64,000 nt of DNA from Saccharothrix sp. ST-888 (GCF_000955975.1 NZ_JYJF01000008.1:44285-108284); one strand, 5' to 3'; shown: positions 53,801 through 58,040, counted from the first letter of the stretch. Notes: generated from the letters alone by a model not told the origin. Made by a program: numbers and translations.

Positions 53801-55062
53801 GCACCCGGCTGGAGGAGGCGGGCGTGCCCCTGGTGCCGGGACCGTCCGCCCACGGTGTGGTGCTGGACGTGGCCCGGGTGCCGCGCTTCGACGGGTTCCG
53901 CCACCCCGTGGCGGCCTGTCTCGCCTGGATCTACCGGCACACCGGGATCCGTGGCGGCCCGCAGCTGGCGGGCGGCGCCGACCGGATGCGCTGCTGCATC
54001 CGGCTGGCCGTGCCGGTGGGTATGGCGCGCCACCGGGTGGCGGAGGCGGCCGACCGGCTCGTCGCGCTCTTCGACGGGCCCGTCCCGCCGGCCGACCTGG
54101 TGTCCGTCACCGGGCCGGACGGTGCGAGCGCGGCGGCACTCGACGCGGCACTCGCCGAGTACCAGCCGGCCGAGGCGGTGCCCGAGGACGTCCGGGAGCT
54201 CCTGGACGAGGGGTACCTGCCGCCCGACGAGAACTTCGCCCTGCTCCGCGAGCACGCGCCGGGCACCGAGCGCCGGCTGGTCCACGCAGCCGGCGGCCGG
54301 GTCGAGGTCTTCCTGCGCGGCAGCGGGCCGACCGTGCTGCTGATGCACCCGTTCAACATCGGCGCCGGGATGTTCGCGCACCAGTTCGCCGCCCTGGCGG
54401 ACCGGCACCGCGTGGTCGTCGTCCACCACCCCGGGGTCGGTGCCACCGACGCGGCGGAGGACCTCACGCTGCCCGGCCTGGCCCGCCTCTACCGGGGCGT
54501 GCTGGCCGAACTCGGGCTGCTGGAGCGGCCGGTGCACGTGGTGGGCGCGTCGTTCGGCGGGCTGCTCGCGCAGAACTTCGCCCTGGCCAACCCGGCCGAC
54601 ACCGCCTCGCTGACCCTGATCTGCAGCTCCTTCAAGTACGCCAACCGCACGGGGGAGGTCAACCGGCTCGAACGGATCGTCGCCGAGGACTTCGACCGGA
54701 TCACGGCCGGCGGCGCCGACCGGGTGGCCGCCCGGCGGGACGAGCTGACCGCGCACCTGCTCCGCTGCGAGAGCATGGACCCGTACCTGGGCCTGCGCTA
54801 TCTCGACCTGTTCGCCGCCGAGCCCGACCTGCTCGGCCGCCTGCCGGAGATCGGCGCGCCGACGCTGATCCTGCAAGGCCGGCACGACTGCGTGGTGCCG
54901 CTGAAGACGGCCCACCTGCTGCACGGCCTGATCCCGGACGCCCGGTTCGAGGAGATCGCCGACGCGGGCCACTTCCCGAGCGTGACCAGCCCCGAGGCCG
55001 TGAACCGGGCCCTGTCGGACTTCCTCGGCCGGATCGGCACCGGCGGCGAGCCCGCGCGGTGA
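32857..55062 (+). CDS. Giant trans-AT PKS: DH-ACP-KR-KS-ECH-ACP-KS-DH-KR-MT-ACP-KS-KR-ACP-KS-ACP-ACP-DUF-SH-TE
   Basis: This 7,401-residue AT-less PKS starts inside a module: DH (1-290; His22, Asp207), ACP (Ser378) and KR (695-880; Tyr842) complete the module whose KS ends PKS protein 2. Next: KS (981-1400; Cys1146), an ACP-like insert with Ala1490 for Ser, embedded ECH2 (about 1705-1955), ACP (Ser2033). Then KS (2188-2615; Cys2357), DH (His2788, Asp2960, Gln2964), KR (3269-3480; Tyr3417), C-methyltransferase (about 3600-3905; LEIGAGTGGSS), ACP (Ser3956). Then KS (4053-4480; Cys4220), KR (4958-5190; Tyr5105), ACP (Ser5257). The last module is KS (5342-5790; Cys5504), tandem ACPs (Ser6098, Ser6200), DUF (6287-6610), PLP-dependent SH domain (6660-7075; probable Lys6917) and TE (7140-7401; Ser7232 in GASFGG). 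DUF-SH-TE is the leinamycin-family signature. The ATG at 32857 follows GAGGGG; upstream in-frame starts lack a site. No AT or ER domain is present, so AT-ER proteins act in trans. Confidence 0.92.
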   Translation: MPTSEIECRLTLRHSDFIMQNHRVHGVSVMPGAVFLDVVLRILDARGLDWRRAVLRDILFSAPMATADGRDLEVRLRIAEERDGVRRVTALSRPVGDRPGEHRPGEDRLGGGQPADWQPHFTADLAWDDAPLPADLEVAALKASATRVRDMAELYAQARAERIEHGAPMKCFGTLYQGGGRLLAELDLDPQSAPGEERFHLHPAKLDAATIVAFGQLQPPGDPFIPVHIAEFRAPRRATGRCYVHIPQPEVLAPSGDVQYSDCLIHDEHGRFVAGFSKLSCKRIRSAGLITRLLAEPERALATAVTAVTPVPPAAVSGAVAGQAGAAVDARRAGGDSVQPATAGELAEYLRGMVGRILGRPAESVRTGTGFYDLGLDSLAMLTMSGELEGLVGTRLYPTLLFEFSDIDGLARHLTAKHTVRLPSAQAAASTAVPSVPRAESGPHAGSVGIGCYRPVWIEQPVAAGPDGGGDGPLVVLSADVALPAALRARLAGSGRRVVHVRPGSPAAPAASEGPDEITADPTDRARCAELVARLADASAFVLLDGPGPEAGSDTAPDSGSGSGPDSDPLTGYTRLWTLAAALVDSRRATPCTLLHVHAVPEGQDSRPEQEALAALARTVSAETPVLDCRTTAVLGGPPADRIAAAVLAELADPAAERQTRHEAGRRSVRRHVPVPLPVAGPGAGGGAPALVAGGVYLVTGGAGGIGAAVARDLAERYGARLVLCGRSPLGPEISALLDGLRRAGGEAHYVRADVATAAGARAAVDGAREIHGRLDGIFHCAGAVHDAVFFRKQPDRVAQVLAPKVAGTLHLDEATADQELGVFVLFSSIAGTLANPGQCDYAFANAFQDAFAARRAARSDRTGRTLSVAWPYWAEGGMRAGSAEPARADSGLAALSTADGLRLLRQCLAGTEPRVVAVHGDLDLLSRQLAVTEQSEGLRLAAVERAEGRQPAATEQEESRQPAETERAERREPEPTAAPMDIAVIGLAGRYPLAPDLDAFWANLAEGRDCISEVPADRWDHAAVYHPERGRTGRTYGRWGGFMAGVDRFDPAFFGISRRDAERMDPQERLFLTTCWQALEDAGHPPTALTGETVGVFVGVMWNHYQLVDTAEDGVAPVAMHASVANRVSFTFDLHGPSMAVDTACSSSLTALHLAVESIRRGESTLALAGGVNAIVHPQKYLQLAQGQWLSTDGRCRAFGAGGTGYVPGEGVGAVLLKPLARALADGDHVHGVIKGSALGHSGRTSGFTVPSPAAQAEVISRAVEGSGVAPDTIGYIEAHGTGTSLGDPIELEGLRRAFADATDAPGSCAIGSVKSNIGHLESAAGIAGLTKVLLQFRHGLLAPSLHTERLNPELDLGDGPFRVQTAVQPWPRPAHGPRRAGLSAFGAGGSNVHVVLEAHEPSDDRPVATGPQLYVLSARDDRALRERAAALLAHLDPDGTGGAATAALAEQRRHAARGRLHGAVADLLGVPAAALDGGETLDDLGVDAAGLARLCTLSGAPDDLAHLAPDGTLAELADVFAASAAPTDGPARPEDLAHTLQVGRAPMKERWAAVTDGLPALRAALRRLVGGEPPEDGEYRGSAARQDGPADDPAALHRAGELDKLAAHWVAGAEVDWHACRAAGAPAARRVALPGYPFHEERYWVGEWHRSGPAAAPEAPAGTRPAAVGGPATATAPATVSTPVGTTAPATGHDADETALPGTVTATDGEAELRVLGQGVAMVVLGGTMFTDRLLGSLRAVFAEIETRNDVRAVVLTGSGSVFSMGATPEALEALSVGRGSFTDESFLYEGLLRCSRPVVTAVQGHASGGGLAFGLYGDLVVMAEEGLYSANFVSYGFTPGMGATYILEQRFGRTTAAEMLFTGSAFTGEELRRRGAAMAVRPREQVLAAALDLARTVAAKPASVIATLKAELAGRTLGVLPEVISGEVRMHEAVLGEQSLELVRRHFEKVRTFRQGDPATPAPVQGPAVATAAVGVPVQEADPVPEPEAVPAIDPAEVRSAVESSLGAVLYLDRTEIDPELTFSELGLDSIGAVEIVRDLGERFGVQLDAVTVYDHPTIGALTEAVLLAAARSRSLHAEALRPQARPRPEPQSGGGEQRGPAPEPPPHADEPALLSVAAPPAAPFSLAPLSLATPAARPAAAQALLGAAPRITLRPVPVAQAPEPEPEPEADAEADAAGPRRVGDIAVIGMAGRFPDAPDLDAFWRNLRSGRSSIAEIPPERWDVDRWYDADRTVPDRTYSRWAALLDDIDRFDPAFFNLSPLEAEAMDPQQRIFLQEAWKGLADAGYAAGPGSGLRCGVFVGCGAGDYQKLLDEAGQSDTGHAFLGTSPSILAARIGYFLDLTGPTMAVDTACSSSLTAVQLACESIRSGGCELALAGGVALMVTPQMHIRTSNTGMLSPTGRSAPFDASADGIVLGEGVGVVVLKSLDRALADGDHIHGVIRAVGVNGDGKTNGITAPSANSQADLLRRVHRMAGVSPDEIGYVEAHGTGTELGDPIEVKALHEVFRAGTGRTGFCGLGSVKGNIGHTTMAAGIAGLLKVLLALRHRELPPTAGFETPNPKIDLAESPFYVVTRPTDWRPGPGGRRIAAVSSFGFSGTNCHLVVAEAPARPERPSGPRAERVVVPVSARTEDGLVRQLADLSRALGHRPDIRDVALTLALGRRHLPVRAAVVAADSAELRAGLEILLAGGHGPHCRRSSAPQPVAADAADADGAERTAAAYVAGAVCDWKGRTEGSGGRRIPLPTYRFAADRHWIAPAVSPEPPPATALEGVIRPDGWPVAEHAVAGTPVLPGTAALELAAAAAARRFGSRRLRLSAVRWLRPFEVYGPVRPLLRLTGPDTACTFALTADGPAAPHCAEGAVAPLPAPLPAPLADPLAASAESARIDPETIAAGLAHRRSADELYAAFSAAGIGYGPSFRLLREVRHGRDEALGELLAPDGAGADGFLLHPALLDAALQTAAVLADTPAGVPALPFALERLDLLAPLTGPGWAHAVRRGPRTFDLTVTDRQGAVCVRVEGFAVRPAPDALRGMLFVPQWLAAEPPQPRSAGTGRRALVLHTADTEPLARALLAARAAADPAGEVRTVRLDGDGTPAEPLGPAPDLLYFLVGRATAGLPDAAPGSPESAVGLPDTTAGLPDDAPTRFTLALLRVLRPLIERGSGDGPEIRIVTEGCLGADPGDVLDPYGAALFGLAGAVAAEYPRWSVCCLDVEPGAEPGPTARRILAEDGTERLVALRGGRRLRRGFRELRLPEGRTAEVFRPGGVYVIAGGAGGIGTALTRHLCRTVGASVAWLGRSPETPELRARIAEVSELGGQVRYFTADLAQPDAVAGALARVRAELGPVNGAFHAGLVLRDRSLVNLDETDVTEVHRAKVAGARAFHRALAGEPLDFLVFFSSAASFVDSAGQANYASASTWEDAYALWLRGRGVPASVVNWGYWGGIGAVADQMHRERLAALGVGSVEEPEGIAALTRLLAADVPQALVVRASAAWLAGIGVESAAPVPARTGARQTESAAEAVLGSESEPLAVRPVPAGHAPEGLDGTQDSPVRRARRAFAELDAAARHSAAALAEGWDLLHPPGLPVRVADLRADLGVLDRHRPLFDALLRLLDRAGAVLLDGDTVTLRPDRPAPAADPAGLTDRYPEMAPHTALLSACTAALGDVLAGRRRATEVLFPGGSMSLVEGVYRGQPIVDHFNALLAERTAEAVRRACADRPVVRVLEIGAGTGGSSAAVLAACARTGTTLEYDYTDVSPAFLAHGREAFGADHPFARFRLLDIERDPLGQGFAPGGYDVVLATNVLHATESIAHTLGHTRALLRPDGLLLVNEVTRASDFLTLTFGLTGGWWRFADPQQRLTDAPLLGPAQWRAALSAAGLRTEEVLGTPGSEGDDSEQCVILARPLTGATAPADRPGGADVRRYVRQVFAEVLKHREADLDAAATFETFGVDSLVSLQIVGRFERDLGSLPATLLFEHLTIGQLADHLSAEHGARLATLLAPAVAPAAQAAPVSPVSSAPSVTPVTHGTPGAALVLADAADAVDPLADAIAVVGVTGRYPGARDLDAFWQNLAAGVSSVTEVPAERWDWRPTYDPRRGRPQRTNSRWGGFLEEVDRFDPAFFGILARDAADIDPQERLFLETAWNLLEETGYLGEHTHEQSTGVFVGTMYGTYGQLGATAWEHGRLAGAHSAYWSLANRVSYFFDFHGPSFAVDSACSSSLTAVHLACESLRRGECRMAVAGGVNLILHPSHHVALSAMNMLSGDGACKVFDASADGIVPGEGVGAVLLKPLGRAVADGDRIWAVIRGGAMNAGGKTGGYTVPNPNAQAALVADALRRAGVAPDTIGYVEAHGTGTELGDPIEIAALGRALRDGASPGRERCTVGSVKANIGHLEGAAGIAGLTKVLLQLRHGRLAPAVGLSTPNPKIDFAGNGLAPVPGPADWVPLRRTGADGLPVTLLRRAGVSSFGAGGANVHLVVEEYLPQPDAAAAADAGVVNRGEQLVLLSARTQGQLVDMATRFADFLEDRPATDPTDPTYLADLARTTQLGRRAMAERLAVRVPAGDGAEGLAALLRAFAAGSQDPRVYTGSARPAGQAQAQEQASARDVAGRADHPDLDALAAAWTSGARVDWRRLWPGAPRRAVQLPTYPFERRSFWIETPAPEPRPAAVPETTETSVPPARVAERPPVTERPPVTEPQPTPEAEKAAEPERVGTLRLLRPAWRPQPADESSLQGRTVLLLHADDTLDGTVLAEELVRRGANRVVTAAPGAAFAESGPDRYTLEWQDHNQYERLLAVLARQRRLPDLVMQTCPDAPLSPAASLSPASPAGQSLSGLFRTLTALLRRNRTRPLHAVVVHGPAAEQPQHAALGALLRTLALEHSTFSATRVELESTEGDPRARAALLAAEAGRGAGRGVAELRLCGTERLVRELDEEIPEPVPGHGSGPRPELRPGGCYLVTGGAGALGLIFAGFLAAQAPVNLVLVGRSALDEETAERVRALGRDGSTVWYRRADLGSSEATRELIDEIHRRYGDLHGVVHAAGVHRDARAVRKTDSEIAEVLAPKVDGTLHLDRATAGDPLDFFVLFSSVTAETGNLGQADYAYANAFLNHFAATRERWRSAGLRFGRSVAIGWPLWQDGGMTVDQATLRLFARRWSMVPMRTETGLAVFHRALTGTETVVTAVEGLPVGEPSAAAPPSASASVPVPEAAPVPTDDRLAEAVELELCGMAAEFLLVDIDEIDTRIELLELGFDSISLTELVERINERYGLELLPTVLFEAPSLHDAARYLVSRHPAAVAAALGGRSEAPTAAVEAPTSVEPPAVLATLASPNSPASEGRRIAVVGMAGVFPKSPDLEVFWTNLRDAVDLTGPVPADRAELLADPGTREVRGGFLADVADFDAAFFGISPREAELMDPQHRLFLQVVWRALEDAGQRPSDLAGSATGVFAGIATGDYGELMARHGLDVQAHMATGIARSVLCNRISHQLDLHGPSETVDTACSSSLVAVHRAIRALSDGECELAVAGGVGLALSPGLFTSFSRAGMLSPGGRCRTFDKDADGYARGEGVGALVLKRLDRAEADGDHIHAVLRGSAVNHGGKAPSLTAPNPEAQAQVIVQAHRDAGVHPATVGYLEAHGTGTRLGDPVEIEGVRQALARLAEEFGTRLSELPDITIGSVKTNLGHAEAAAGMAGLLKVLLALRHRTRPAHLHLAEPNPYLRLDDGPLRINTETEPWEPRKDEDGRDTWRAGVSSFGFGGVNAHVVVESYRTPDDTGSDHRALENRALDGREPARSGAEPQVLPLSARDPGSLLRSADRLAAYLEAGSDTDLRRVAWTLQSGREELTERLALVAADVRQAAALLRAAAAGATGLDGAHRGTVRRAAGRAPAPAPGNKPGDLARAWAGGTEVDWAAQHPDGPPRRLPLPGVVFTPTRHWFTLPDSPPVPDASHVPDAPPVSAARVMTEPEVPQQTRPADEPVPAPAPAGPSGGPTTRRRRPTVRLAALPAPGTPAVRTAEVPAPAPASAPKLANSEPGSRVPEAAPEAESAPPGQVAVPAAPPQGDPVAVIRAAVADLLGLTTDQVEPDRPFTELGLDSIFRMDLATALGAAYGVELKAADLYEHDSATALAGHLAGTPAGPARTAQATPGTPPAQPTEPDSDSPDSPDDGPEQALAAVLTEVTGRALDRSLTFADNGFTSFDMLRSVSALENRFGALRKTLLFDRPTLAELAAELTAVHGAEAVRAVREPSADTPQDDAPVVPGPTTAPAAVPLGSPVHGRDGGPTVVRKAGPGGDPALRRLLAELEQTHGRESGLAGRDIAPYAFLGAERRGYLNFSQRGRALLAWSYVGPDDHFEQLAEEWFEYARRTGGQANLLSLVRLERVAGVAVHATPFGAVQRLADLGSFTLSGGRMSRLRYMVQRFEKAGDARTAEYRSGSDPATDARIASLVDSWADGKQMVNPYVRTVRAEITSGRLPERHRVFLTHLGETLANAIVVTRIPSEPGYLLDVEFYPRDMPLGGLEFAIVRIIQQLVAEGATVFSFGASFGGKVCDSPNASPAAEKALAELRSAGIFGRGNLQFKNKFRPDNLPIYLCTPAEGESTDVADVILMIASPELLAPDLPDTDLPDTTLPLPDADGRENAAAPAARTPRPAPDDSQVPLRAAQLAANGHNPVRLDHTEVELDLLTDSWAERSDAQVLARMADLRGRSALRTVPDTSPAAVPWLPFEQSWLTSSGRSAEALLCRSWPGRRGTVLHNSLFPTWLFNLAEYGFAPAPPLPSAGDTGAPCAGDVDLAALEGALSGSSAAVSFVCLEPAANSGGGRPMSLSNLRGAAELCRRYGVPLVLDATRLVDNAVLLAAHGTGTTGAEHTSTASTTSDTSDTSDTSDTSDVPEVWDIVREMLGLADAVTVSLSKDFGLDQGGLVATRLPEVAARLAERVSVRGPELNLAARRAVALALADTAGVAALVRERTANAALLRTRLEEAGVPLVPGPSAHGVVLDVARVPRFDGFRHPVAACLAWIYRHTGIRGGPQLAGGADRMRCCIRLAVPVGMARHRVAEAADRLVALFDGPVPPADLVSVTGPDGASAAALDAALAEYQPAEAVPEDVRELLDEGYLPPDENFALLREHAPGTERRLVHAAGGRVEVFLRGSGPTVLLMHPFNIGAGMFAHQFAALADRHRVVVVHHPGVGATDAAEDLTLPGLARLYRGVLAELGLLERPVHVVGASFGGLLAQNFALANPADTASLTLICSSFKYANRTGEVNRLERIVAEDFDRITAGGADRVAARRDELTAHLLRCESMDPYLGLRYLDLFAAEPDLLGRLPEIGAPTLILQGRHDCVVPLKTAHLLHGLIPDARFEEIADAGHFPSVTSPEAVNRALSDFLGRIGTGGEPAR
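37225..37380 (+). other. Degenerate ACP-like insert in post-KS linker
   Basis: Within the flanking linker after the first KS of the giant PKS, a stretch reading LLGVPAAALDGGETLDDLGVDAAGLARL looks like helices I-II of an ACP. Its phosphopantetheine Ser is Ala1490. The linker then resumes with HTLQVGRAPM. It cannot be loaded and may be structural or a relic. Confidence 0.6.
37960..38715 (+). other. Embedded ECH2 decarboxylase domain
   Basis: This crotonase-fold domain inside the giant PKS has QGHASGGGLAFGLYGD, NFVSYGFTPGMGATYI and the downstream AEMLFTGSAF. The pattern is that of ECH2 enzymes (PksI-like), which decarboxylate the glutaconyl-type intermediate of beta-branching. It marks the module where the branch is probably installed. 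The downstream ACP reads GLDSIGAVEIV, with Ile where the Trp flag of branching ACPs is usually found. Confidence 0.85.
51715..54080 (+). other. DUF-SH didomain (putative cysteine lyase for sulfur incorporation)
   Basis: The DUF part resembles DUF2156/GNAT-like acyl- or aminoacyl-transfer folds (GYLNFSQRG, FSFGASFGGKVCDS). The SH part resembles tryptophanase-type beta-eliminating lyases (VELDLLTDS near the start, VSLSKDFGLDQGG with the probable PLP-binding Lys6917). In leinamycin, the SH domain is a PLP-dependent cysteine lyase that cleaves a C-S bond and leaves a thiol on the chain. The same reaction is inferred here. Confidence 0.85.
53491..53535 (+). repeat. Five-copy 9-nt Thr-Ser-Asp repeat inside the SH domain
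   Basis: Four ACCTCAGAC units and one ACCTCGGAC encode a Thr-Ser-Asp run in a loop between the HGTGTTGAEH segment and the WDIVREML helix, about 20 residues before the PLP Lys motif. It is in frame and low-complexity, probably surface-exposed. Confidence 0.9.
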
Positions 55063-55073
55063 ACGGAACCACA

Positions 55074-55122
55074 CACGAACCACGAACCACGAACCACGAA
55101 CCACGAACCACGAACCACCGAC
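55074..55122 (+). repeat. Heptanucleotide tandem repeat between giant PKS and HMGS2
   Basis: Six perfect CACGAAC copies (55074-55115) and one variant (CACCGAC) fill the gap between the PKS stop and the HMGS2 ribosome binding site. It is non-coding, lower in GC than its surroundings, and prone to slippage. Confidence 0.92.
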
Positions 55123-55142
55123 ACGACGAGGAGGAGGCCCGG

Positions 55143-56378
55143 ATGAGGCCGATCGGCATCGAAGCACTCGACGTCCACCCGGGGCTGCTGCAGATCGCGG
55201 CGTCCGACGTCTTCGCCGGCCGGGGCCTGGACGCCGGGCGGTTCGGGAACCTGACCATGAGCCGGCGTTCCGTCGCCCTGCCGTTCGAGGACCCGGTCAC
55301 CAACGCGGTGAACGCCGCCGCCCCGCTGCTCGACCGGCTCGGGCCCGACGTCCGGGACCGCATCGAACTCCTCGTCACCACCAGCGAATCCGGCATCGAC
55401 TACAGCAAGTCGATCGCCTCCTACGTCCACCGGTACCTCGGTCTCGGCCGCAACTGCCGGCTGGTCGAGATGAAGCAGGCCTGCTACTCGGCCACCGCCG
55501 CTCTCCAACTCGCGCTCGCCCAGACGGCCTCCGGTTTCTCCGAGGGGGCCAAGGCACTGGTCGTCGCGACCGACGTCTCGCTGGCCGACGCACGGGCCGA
55601 GTACGCCGAACCGGCCACCGGTACGGGCGCGGTGGCGATGCTCGTCGGGGACGAGCCGCGGGTGCTGACGGTCGACCAGGGGGCCTTCGGCACCTACAGC
55701 TTCGAGACCCTGGACTCGGCCCGGCCCGCCCCCGACCTGGACATCGCCGACGTCGACCGCTCGCTGCTCGCCTACCTGGAGTGCCTCGGCGGGAGCTTCG
55801 CCGACTACTGCTCCCGCGTCGAGGGGGCCGACTTCGTCCGGACCTTCGACCACCTGGCGATGCACACCCCCTTCGCGGGCATGGTGAAGGCCGGCCACCG
55901 CCGCATGATGCGCGAACTCGGCGCCGCCGCAGGCCCGGAGGTGGAGGCCGACTTCGCCCGGCGGGTAGCGCCGTCCCTGGTGTACCCGGGCGAGGTCGGC
56001 AACCTCTTCTCCGGCTCGCTCTACCTCGCCCTGGCCGCGCTGATCGACCAGGTGCGGCCCGCCGACCCGGCCCGGGTCGGCCTGTTCTCGTACGGCTCCG
56101 GCTGCTCCTCGGAGTTCTTCAGCGGAGTGATCGGCGCGGACTCCACCGCCGCCCTGGCCGAGACCCGGATCGCCGAGCGCATCGCCGGCCGGGGCCGCCT
56201 GGACTTCGCGGAGTACGACGCCCTGCTCGACGAGACCCGCGGCTGTCTGCGCCCCGACCGCCACCGCCGGGTCGACCACGAACCCCACCTGGCCCTGCTG
56301 GACCGCGTCGTGGACCGCCCGAAGATCCTCGCCTTGGCGGCGATCGAGGACTACCACCGCCGCTACGAATGGATCTGA
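55143..56378 (+). CDS. HMG-CoA synthase-like beta-branching enzyme 2 (HMGS2)
   Basis: This is a 411-residue HMG-synthase homologue. It has the nucleophile in MKQACYSATAAL, the Glu region TTSESGIDYSKS and the His region MHTPFAGMVKAGH. It is followed by the donor ACP and decarboxylating KS genes, so it probably uses acetyl-ACP made by that pair to attack a beta-keto chain, ending in a beta-methyl type branch after ECH1 and ECH2. The ATG follows AGGAGGAGG, 81 nt after the giant PKS stop. It differs from HMGS1 around the active site. Dual HMG-synthases are known in myxovirescin, where they install different branches. Confidence 0.92.
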   Translation: MRPIGIEALDVHPGLLQIAASDVFAGRGLDAGRFGNLTMSRRSVALPFEDPVTNAVNAAAPLLDRLGPDVRDRIELLVTTSESGIDYSKSIASYVHRYLGLGRNCRLVEMKQACYSATAALQLALAQTASGFSEGAKALVVATDVSLADARAEYAEPATGTGAVAMLVGDEPRVLTVDQGAFGTYSFETLDSARPAPDLDIADVDRSLLAYLECLGGSFADYCSRVEGADFVRTFDHLAMHTPFAGMVKAGHRRMMRELGAAAGPEVEADFARRVAPSLVYPGEVGNLFSGSLYLALAALIDQVRPADPARVGLFSYGSGCSSEFFSGVIGADSTAALAETRIAERIAGRGRLDFAEYDALLDETRGCLRPDRHRRVDHEPHLALLDRVVDRPKILALAAIEDYHRRYEWI

Positions 56379-56449
56379 CGAACCATCGGATCAGATATGT
56401 GTCGCCGAACACCGCCGGCCGGCCCCGGACCGGCCCGAGAGGAGTACCC

Positions 56450-56698
56450 GTGAGCGACCTCACCCGCACCCAGGTCTTCGACACCCTGCGGCGCAACGCC
56501 CTGGACGTGGTGCCCGAACTCGACCCGGCCGCCTTCGCCGCCGAACGCACCCTCTCGGAACTCGGCTGCAACAGCATCGACCGGGCCGAGATCGTGACCC
56601 TCACCATGGAGGAGCTCGGCATCGTGGTACCCGTGCACGAGTTCCAGCAGGGGTACGACATCGCGACCCTGGTGGACGTCATGCTGAAGCACGCGTGA
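56450..56698 (+). CDS. Donor acyl carrier protein of the beta-branching cassette
   Basis: This 82-residue ACP has the pantetheine site LGCNSIDRAEIV. The Cys-Asn before Ser is typical of the donor ACPs of HMG-synthase cassettes (AcpK-like), not of PKS modules. It would carry malonyl that the next gene decarboxylates to acetyl. The GTG start at 56450 follows GAGAGGAG, and its stop overlaps the next start (GTGA). Confidence 0.9.
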   Translation: MSDLTRTQVFDTLRRNALDVVPELDPAAFAAERTLSELGCNSIDRAEIVTLTMEELGIVVPVHEFQQGYDIATLVDVMLKHA

Positions 56699-57963
56699 AC
56701 GGCCGGCCACCGGCCCCGGCCGGGATCACCGGCCTCGGCATCGTCTGCTCGGTGGCCCAGGACGTCGACGGCTTCGCGGCCGCCCTGGCGGCGGGCGCAA
56801 GCGGGCTGCGCCCGACCGGTACGGCGGACGGGCCCGCCCTCACCGCCGACGTCGACGGCTTCTCGCTGGAGCGCGCCCTCGCCGCCCGCCGTCTCCCGGC
56901 GCACCTCCTGGGCACGGCGGCCCGGGCGGCCGGGCGGTCCCCGTGGCCGCTGCGGGCCGCCGCGGCCGCGGCCCTCGAAGCCTGGGAGGCGGCGGGCCTG
57001 CACGAGGCCCCGGCCGACCCGGACCGGATCGGGCTGGTCGTCGCGGGCAACAACCTGACCGAGCAGCACACCGAGCAGCAGCGCCCCCGCTACCAGCGGG
57101 ACCCCGCCTACCTGCCCGCCCGGTACGCGCTGCACCACCAGGACACCGACCACGTCGGCACCCTCAGCCACATCCTCGGCATCACCGGCGAGGGGTGCAC
57201 CGTCGGCGGCGCCTCCGCCAGCGGCAACCTCGGCGTCATCACCGGCGCCCGGCTGGTCGAGGCCGGCGCGGTGGACGTCTGCCTGGTGGTGGGCGCCCTC
57301 GTCGAGCTCTCCCTGCTGCAGACCCGGGGCTATCTGACGCTCGGCGCTATGGCCGCCGCCGGACCGCCCGGCACCCCGCCGCCCGGCGCACCGTTCGACG
57401 CGGACCACCGCGGCTTCAGCCCCGGCCAGGCCGCGGCCGTGGTCGTACTGGAATCCGCCGCCTCCGCGCGGACCAGGGGCCGGGCGGCGAGCGCGGTGCT
57501 GCGCGGCCACGGGAGCGCGCTGGACGGAAACCAGCTTGCCGACCCCTCGGCCGCCGGCGAGGCCCGCGCGATGCGGACGGCCCTGCGGCGCGCGGGCCTC
57601 GCCGCCCGCGAGATCGGCTACGTCAACACGCACGGCACCGCCTCGCCGCTCGGCGACCGGACCGAGCTCGCGGCGCTGCGGCTGGCCCTCGGTGACGAGG
57701 CGGGCACACCCTGGATCAACTCCACCAAGGCCGTCACCGGCCACTGCCTGGCGTCGGCGGGCGTGGTGGAGGCGGTGGCAACCGTCCTCCAGCTGGAGCG
57801 CGGCTTCGTGCACCCCACCCCCGGGCTGCGCCGCCCGATCGACCCGGGGTACCGCTTCGCGGGCACCGCCGCCGAGGACGCCCGGCCCGGGTTCGCGCTG
57901 TCGAACGGCTTCGGCTTCGGCGGCTTCAACACCAGCCTGCTGCTGGCCCGTCCGGACGCCTGA
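56695..57963 (+). CDS. Decarboxylating ketosynthase (Cys-to-Ser KS) of the beta-branching cassette
   Basis: This 422-residue stand-alone KS should decarboxylate malonyl on the donor ACP to acetyl. The condensing Cys is Ser174 (VGGASASGN), while both catalytic His remain in NTHGTASPLGD and TKAVTGHCLASAG. This is the usual state of the KS in HMG-synthase cassettes (PksF-like). It starts with GTG overlapping the ACP stop, so the two are translationally coupled. The GF-rich C-terminus (NGFGFGGFNTS) is typical. Confidence 0.9.
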   Translation: MNGRPPAPAGITGLGIVCSVAQDVDGFAAALAAGASGLRPTGTADGPALTADVDGFSLERALAARRLPAHLLGTAARAAGRSPWPLRAAAAAALEAWEAAGLHEAPADPDRIGLVVAGNNLTEQHTEQQRPRYQRDPAYLPARYALHHQDTDHVGTLSHILGITGEGCTVGGASASGNLGVITGARLVEAGAVDVCLVVGALVELSLLQTRGYLTLGAMAAAGPPGTPPPGAPFDADHRGFSPGQAAAVVVLESAASARTRGRAASAVLRGHGSALDGNQLADPSAAGEARAMRTALRRAGLAAREIGYVNTHGTASPLGDRTELAALRLALGDEAGTPWINSTKAVTGHCLASAGVVEAVATVLQLERGFVHPTPGLRRPIDPGYRFAGTAAEDARPGFALSNGFGFGGFNTSLLLARPDA

Positions 57964-58040
57964 GCCGGCCGGCGGGAGGCCCGGGCGCGTGCGGTCCGGT
58001 CCGTCCGGGGCGTGTGTGCTGCCCATACGGCAGGCGCCAG

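Noticed and set aside
55074..55122. CRISPR array
   Set aside because: Seven-base units without spacers are a simple tandem repeat; no cas genes are present.
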